Position numbers and translations under genes: made by a program. Below, piece after piece: positions 22,433 through 25,209 of a DNA stretch of 25,209 nucleotides. This DNA comes from DASWHD01 sp036393335. Its GTDB lineage: Bacteria > CG2-30-53-67 > CG2-30-70-394. Numbering within the stretch: the stretch's first letter is position 1; every line of letters begins with the position of its first letter. The notes beneath the pieces were generated by a model. The model ran no database searches. It was not told the DNA's origin and saw only the letters and a program-made list of their open reading frames with translations. The DNA lies in the NCBI GenBank assembly GCA_036393335.1, contig DASWHD010000244.1, positions 1 through 25,209 of the forward strand. The letters run 5' to 3'.

Positions 22433-23185
22433 ATGACCACCACCATCGAACGGACCGTCACGGTACGGGTCGCCCGCTACTCGCCGGAGCGTCACGAGGA
22501 AGGTCAGACCTTCGCTACCTACGAGGTGCCGCTGCGCCCCAAGTGGATGGTCCTCGACGCCCTCAATCACATCCGGTGGGAGATCGACCCCACCCTCACC
22601 TACCGCCACTCGTGCCGCATGGCGGTATGCGGCTCGTGCGGCATGACCCTCAACGGCGAGCCGAAGCTGGCGTGCAACACCTTCCTCGACGACTACCCGG
22701 AAGGTCTCACGGTCGAGCCGTTGTCGAACTTCCCCGTCCTCCGCGATCTGGTGATCGACATGGAGGACTTCATGGACAAGCTGTCGGCGATCAAGCCGTG
22801 GATCGTGCGCGACGATGCCGACGACCCGAGCGGCGGCGAGTACCGCCAGACCCCGGAGGAGTTGGAGCTGTACACCCACTTCTCCCACTGCATCAACTGC
22901 ATGATCTGTTACGCGGCCTGCCCGGTCTACGGCTTGGAGCCGACATTTATCGGCCCGGCGGCCGTGGCGCTCGGCTATCGCTACCAGCTCGACGATCGCG
23001 ACCAAGGCAACGCCGAACGTGAAGCGCTGCTCACCAGCGAAGACGGCGTGTGGAATTGCTCCTTCGTAGGTGAGTGCACCAAGGCGTGCCCCAAGCACGT
23101 CGATCCGGCCGCCGCCATCCAGCGCACCAAGCTCAACTTCGTGATGGGCAAGCTCCTCAACTTCGTCCTTCCCTGGAGGCGATGA
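22433..23185 (+). CDS. frdB: Fumarate reductase iron-sulfur subunit, E. coli FrdB type
   Basis: A 250-residue protein carrying three clusters: 2Fe-2S on C61, C66, C69 and C81 (CRMAVCGSCGM), 4Fe-4S on C153, C156, C159 and C219, and 3Fe-4S on C163, C209 and C215. SHCINCMICYAACPVYGLEP and FIGPAAVAL match E. coli FrdB closely, and PKHVDPAAAIQ keeps the lysine near the proximal quinone site. It passes electrons between FrdC/FrdD-bound menaquinol and FrdA. The ATG at 22433 follows the cassette; only a modest GAGAG ribosome site is seen. The stop overlaps the frdC start region, indicating coupling. Confidence 0.95.
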   Translation: MTTTIERTVTVRVARYSPERHEEGQTFATYEVPLRPKWMVLDALNHIRWEIDPTLTYRHSCRMAVCGSCGMTLNGEPKLACNTFLDDYPEGLTVEPLSNFPVLRDLVIDMEDFMDKLSAIKPWIVRDDADDPSGGEYRQTPEELELYTHFSHCINCMICYAACPVYGLEPTFIGPAAVALGYRYQLDDRDQGNAEREALLTSEDGVWNCSFVGECTKACPKHVDPAAAIQRTKLNFVMGKLLNFVLPWRR

Positions 23186-23598
23186 TGACCCCGGAAATCG
23201 AAGGCGCCGACACCACCCGTGCGCCGCGCCTGGCCTGGCAGATGCCGTCCAACTGGTGGACGAAAAAGCACAACTACCGCCTGTTCATGCTGCGTGAAAT
23301 CTCCGCGGTGTTCGTGGCGATCTTCCTGCTCGGCTACCTCGGCCGGCTCGCGGCCCTCGCCCACGGTGAAGCCGCCTATTACAACTACGTGGAGGGGGTG
23401 GGCGGATTCTTCGGCATCCTCTGGAATTGCCTCGCCCTGGCCATTGTCTGCTATCACGCGTGGACCTGGTTCCAGACCGCCGGCATCGTGGCGCAGGTCC
23501 GGGTGGGCGGGAAGCTCCTCGCCCCCGACGTGATCGTCAAGGCCAACCTGGCCGCGTGGGCGGTGATCAGCCTCGTCCTATTCTTCATTCTCACGTAA
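23185..23598 (+). CDS. frdC: Fumarate reductase membrane anchor FrdC, E. coli type (haem-less)
   Basis: A 137-residue protein with three helices (about 38-58, 75-98 and 115-136). The NWWTKKHNYRLFMLREISAV segment aligns with the E. coli FrdC N-terminus; R37 and E38 match its Arg28 and Glu29 at the proximal menaquinol site, and H91 in CYHAWTWFQ matches His82. No pair of haem-ligating histidines is present, as expected for type D enzymes. Two start codons are possible: ATG 23182 overlaps the frdB stop (ATGA), while ATG 23185 is better spaced (5 nt) from the GGAGG at 23175 and is chosen. A 138-bp spacer with a repeat cassette separates it from frdD. Confidence 0.92.
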   Translation: MTPEIEGADTTRAPRLAWQMPSNWWTKKHNYRLFMLREISAVFVAIFLLGYLGRLAALAHGEAAYYNYVEGVGGFFGILWNCLALAIVCYHAWTWFQTAGIVAQVRVGGKLLAPDVIVKANLAAWAVISLVLFFILT

Positions 23599-23608
23599 GA
23601 AGCTGTCC

Positions 23609-23716
23609 GCGATCCGCCATCAGCGTTCAGCTTGAACAACCTAGTCCCCGCCGAAAAACGATCAGCCCGCGAATCGGTCCTTTCAAGCAGAGAGCCAATC
23701 GCTGACCGCTGATCGC
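23609..23716. repeat. Period-7 inverted cassette between frdC and frdD
   Basis: The left arm 23609-23633 reads GCGATCC, GCCATCA, GCGTTCA, GCTT. The right arm 23693-23716, reverse-complemented, reads GCGATCA, GCGGTCA, GCGATTG, GCT. The two arms are in the same seven-base register. A 59-nt unique centre lies between them. Confidence 0.88.
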
Positions 23717-23736
23717 TCCCTCCCCCGAGGCCAACC

Positions 23737-24105
23737 ATGTCCCAGCCCACCCACTCCCACCCATCGGTCGAACCGTTCTGGTGGTTCCTGTTCGCCGCCG
23801 GCGGGACGGTGGCCGCGCTCTTCCTGCCGGTGCACATCCTGGTGCACGGCATCCTGGCCCCCCTGGATCTGGTGTCCAAAGAGGCGCTGAGCTACGAGCG
23901 GATGATCGGCTGGGTCTCCAACCCGATCGCCAAGCTCTACCTCCTGGTGATCATCGTCTTCCCCCTCTTCCACGCCGCCCACCGCATCAAGTTCACCCTC
24001 GTGGACCTCGGCTGGAAGGTGAGCACTGCGACCCTGAGCGTCGTGTGCTACGGCTCCGCGGCCCTCGCCACCGGCGCCGCCCTCGCGATTCTCGGGCAGT
24101 TCTAG
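23737..24105 (+). CDS. frdD: Fumarate reductase membrane anchor FrdD, E. coli type
   Basis: A 122-residue membrane protein with three helices (about 15-38, 60-80 and 96-120). EPFWWFLFAAGG, ALSYERMIGWV and PLFHAAHRIKFTLVDL align with E. coli FrdD (EPVFWGLFGAGG, ALSYERVLAF, PLWCGLHRMHHAMHDL). With FrdC it anchors FrdAB to the membrane and forms the quinone sites without haem. The ATG at 23737 has GAGG about 8 bases upstream. It is the last gene of the operon; no T-tract terminator is visible after it, only GC-rich palindromes. Confidence 0.93.
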   Translation: MSQPTHSHPSVEPFWWFLFAAGGTVAALFLPVHILVHGILAPLDLVSKEALSYERMIGWVSNPIAKLYLLVIIVFPLFHAAHRIKFTLVDLGWKVSTATLSVVCYGSAALATGAALAILGQF

Positions 24106-24137
24106 CGAGCGAACCCCGACCGGCCCCGCCGGTCGGC

Positions 24138-24228
24138 GCCGAACCCCTCCGGCGATTCAGGCCCGCGAGGGCCTGCCGCAGGCCGGCCGCACAGGTGGCA
24201 CGGATCGCCGGTACAACCGGCTCCTACC
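24138..24228. repeat. GTAGGAGCC-type palindromic repeat unit, degenerate left end
   Basis: The left part 24138-24158 (GCCGAACCCCTCCGGCGATT) is a decayed version of the left end seen at 24407. The right end at 24202-24228 contains CCGGTACAACCGG and finishes GGCTCCTACC, the inverted form of GGTAGGAGCC. Confidence 0.65.
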
Positions 24229-24243
24229 TTCGTCCACACACAC

Positions 24244-24271
24244 GGTAGGAGCCGAATCCCTTCGGCGACCC
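24244..24271 (+). repeat. GTAGGAGCC-type repeat, solitary left end
   Basis: It starts GGTAGGAGCCG, continues AATCCCTTCGGCGA, and is nearly identical to the left end at 24407-24434. It lies 15 nt from the right end of the previous unit and has no matching right end of its own nearby. Confidence 0.75.
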
Positions 24272-24294
24272 GCGATCGGGCCGGCCCAAGGTAG

Positions 24295-24311
24295 GTCGGG
24301 CTCGGCCCGAC
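24295..24311. repeat. GTAGGTCG-type palindrome
   Basis: GTCGGGC-TCG-GCCCGAC, a 7-bp perfect stem preceded by GTAG. The core resembles the larger hairpin at 20386-20420. Confidence 0.55.
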
Positions 24312-24406
24312 ACGGCGGGCCCCCCGCTCGCACATCTGGACCCTGCGCCGCCCTCGCGGCCCGGACAAGGGTCGGCCCCCCCCGGCACCGACGGTGCGGA
24401 ACCACC

Positions 24407-24516
24407 GGTAGGAGCCGAATCCCTTCGGCGATCCCGGCCCGAGAGGGCCGGCCGCGCCAGCGGTGCCGGGTTGCCGCGCCGGGCGGCGCGGATCGCCGGT
24501 GCAACCGGCTCCTACC
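24407..24516. repeat. Complete GTAGGAGCC-type inverted element (REPIN-like, 110 bp)
   Basis: Left end 24407-24434 and right end 24490-24516 are inverted copies sharing GGTAGGAGCCG and CGGCGATCC. Each end forms its own small hairpin (GCCG-AATCCCTT-CGGC and CCGG-TGCAA-CCGG). Two REP-like ends in inverted orientation around a 55-nt centre are the layout of a REPIN. No RAYT transposase is present in the window. Confidence 0.8.
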
Positions 24517-24554
24517 TCGGGTTGGAACATCGCGCCGTGGCCCAGCGCCAAGTC

Positions 24555-24592
24555 CCCTCTCCCCCCGTGGGAGAGGGCCAGGGTGAGGGGGG
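24555..24592 (+). repeat. REP-type hairpin (GGGAGAGGG family) with tail
   Basis: CCCTCTCCC-N5-GGGAGAGGG (24555-24577), followed by the tail CCAGGGTGAGGG. Same family and orientation as the copy at 13508-13540. Confidence 0.8.
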
Positions 24593-24659
24593 GCCTCCCC
24601 ACCAGCCCTCTCGATCAAACCCTCGCTGGCTCATCGCGTTGCAGAGTTTCCCAAGCGCT

Positions 24660-24688
24660 TTGACAGAGACTCCCGTGTCACCTACGTT
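24660..24688 (+). promoter_or_regulatory. Predicted sigma-70 promoter for intI
   Basis: A perfect -35 TTGACA is followed by a 17-nt spacer and TACGTT (three of six of the -10 consensus). The start would be near 24695, about 25 bases before the intI ATG. No LexA box (CTGT-N8-ACAG) overlapping it was seen, unlike many integron integrase promoters. Confidence 0.5.
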
Positions 24689-24718
24689 GGATCAAAGCTG
24701 AACCAGGGAGGGGTGGGG

Positions 24719-25209
24719 ATGGGCACCACATACCCATTGAGAGGGATGAGGGACCGCCGCGGAACCCCGTGGTTCGTCGCCGAGCCCACGCCCGGCAACG
24801 ACCCCAAGCCCAAGCTCCTCGACCAGCTCCACGAGGCGATCCGCGTCCGCCACCTCAGTCCCCGCACCGAGGAGGCGTACCGCCACTGGATCCGGCGCGA
24901 CCTCTTCTTTCACCACCTGCGCCATCCCAGCGAGATGGGCGAGGCGGAGATCAACACCTTCCTCACCCACCTGGCCGTCCAGGAGCGAGTCAGCGCCTCC
25001 ACACAAAATCAGGCGTTGAGTGCCCTGTTGTTTCTCTACCGCCACGTCCTGAACAAAGAAGTCGGCGACCTGGGGCAGGTCATCCGGGCGAAGCGACCCC
25101 GGCGCCTCCCGGTGGTCCTGACGCGGGACGAAGTCCATGCCGTACTCGCGAACCTCGCCGGCGACCGGTGGCTGATGGCCTCCCTCCTGTACGGCGCCGG
25201 GCTGCGCCT
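24719..25209 (+). CDS. intI: Integron-type tyrosine recombinase IntI (partial, 3' end outside window)
   Basis: I translated this gene by hand because it runs off the right edge; 163 residues are visible. The N-terminal SAM-like DNA-binding domain (about 30-118) has LLDQLHEAIRVRHLSPRTEE, YRHWIRR, FLTHLAVQERVSASTQNQA and ALLFLYRHVLNKE. The catalytic domain begins RRLPVVLTRDEVHAVL and reaches the catalytic arginine in YGAGLR (R163) at the window edge. These match integron integrases better than XerC/XerD. The additional helix that defines IntI would lie beyond the edge, so the assignment rests on the N-terminal half. The ATG at 24719 is chosen for the GGGAGG seven bases upstream; an in-frame ATG at 24746 is the alternative. 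A promoter-like sequence stands at 24660-24688. Confidence 0.85.
   Translation, partial: MGTTYPLRGMRDRRGTPWFVAEPTPGNDPKPKLLDQLHEAIRVRHLSPRTEEAYRHWIRRDLFFHHLRHPSEMGEAEINTFLTHLAVQERVSASTQNQALSALLFLYRHVLNKEVGDLGQVIRAKRPRRLPVVLTRDEVHAVLANLAGDRWLMASLLYGAGLR

Larger units (their letters stand above)
24106..24718. other. Repeat-filled gene-free region between frdD and intI
   Basis: 613 bp with no supportable gene. From left to right it holds a degenerate GTAGGAGCC-type unit (24138-24228), a single half (24244-24271), a GTAGGTCG palindrome (24295-24311), a full GTAGGAGCC unit (24407-24516), a GGGAGAGGG-type REP (24555-24592), and the intI promoter (24660-24688). No integron attC or attI site could be identified with confidence. 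Confidence 0.7.

Noticed and set aside
24128..24592. CRISPR array suggested by several similar palindromic repeats
   Set aside because: The repeats alternate in orientation, spacing is irregular, and there is no constant repeat-spacer pattern or cas gene.
24684..24690. Integron attI core site (GTTGGAT, matching GTTRRRY) just upstream of intI
   Set aside because: The orientation is wrong for cassettes inserted on the 5' side of intI, no accessory DRs were seen, and a seven-base degenerate match is expected by chance.

Overview
The window is GC-rich bacterial DNA with tightly packed genes, mostly respiratory. Gene content (alternative complex III feeding a caa3-type oxidase, two menaquinone-type complex II operons, Gram-negative lipid genes) and the intergenic palindromes (GTAGGAGCC- and GGGAGAGGG-type REP sequences) suggest a proteobacterium, probably facultatively aerobic. 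The sequence alone does not fix the class or genus.

Left block (1-12939, all minus strand). Read in the direction of transcription this is one long respiratory operon: a membrane-anchored monohaem cytochrome c, then actA, actB, actC, actD, actE and actF (alternative complex III, a quinol:electron-acceptor oxidoreductase), then coxB (CuA subunit fused to cytochrome c), a coxA-coxC fusion, a subunit IV, and after a 371-bp repeat-bearing gap a ctaG-type assembly gene that leaves the window at base 1. Together these would take electrons from quinol through ACIII and c-haems to oxygen, standing in for the bc1 complex, of which there is no trace here.

Middle block (13146-16573). A small DUF6572-like gene diverges from the act operon. 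It is followed by trxB-queF (thioredoxin reductase, queuosine precursor reductase) and dedA on the plus strand. dedA overlaps tail-to-tail with a minus-strand psd (phosphatidylserine decarboxylase).

Right block (16660-24105). Two complete complex II operons of different evolutionary types lie head-to-head. On the minus strand is frdCAB of the Wolinella dihaem kind, retaining all four haem histidines and both functional glutamates of the membrane subunit. On the plus strand is frdABCD of the haem-less Escherichia coli fumarate reductase kind. The 424-bp gap between them carries a perfect 16-bp hairpin. Beyond frdD come 613 bp of REP-type palindromes and then the 5' part of an integron-type integrase (intI) with a good promoter.

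The feature that ordinary annotation does not explain is a set of intergenic cassettes made of short degenerate repeats, mostly period 7 and once period 9. Each is arranged as two inverted arms around a variable centre, often with GC hairpins. Seven occur, and all seven lie between two genes read in the same direction, most of them inside operons (actA/actB, actD/actE, actF/coxB, cox4/ctaG, queF/dedA, frdA/frdB, frdC/frdD), filling nearly the whole gap.
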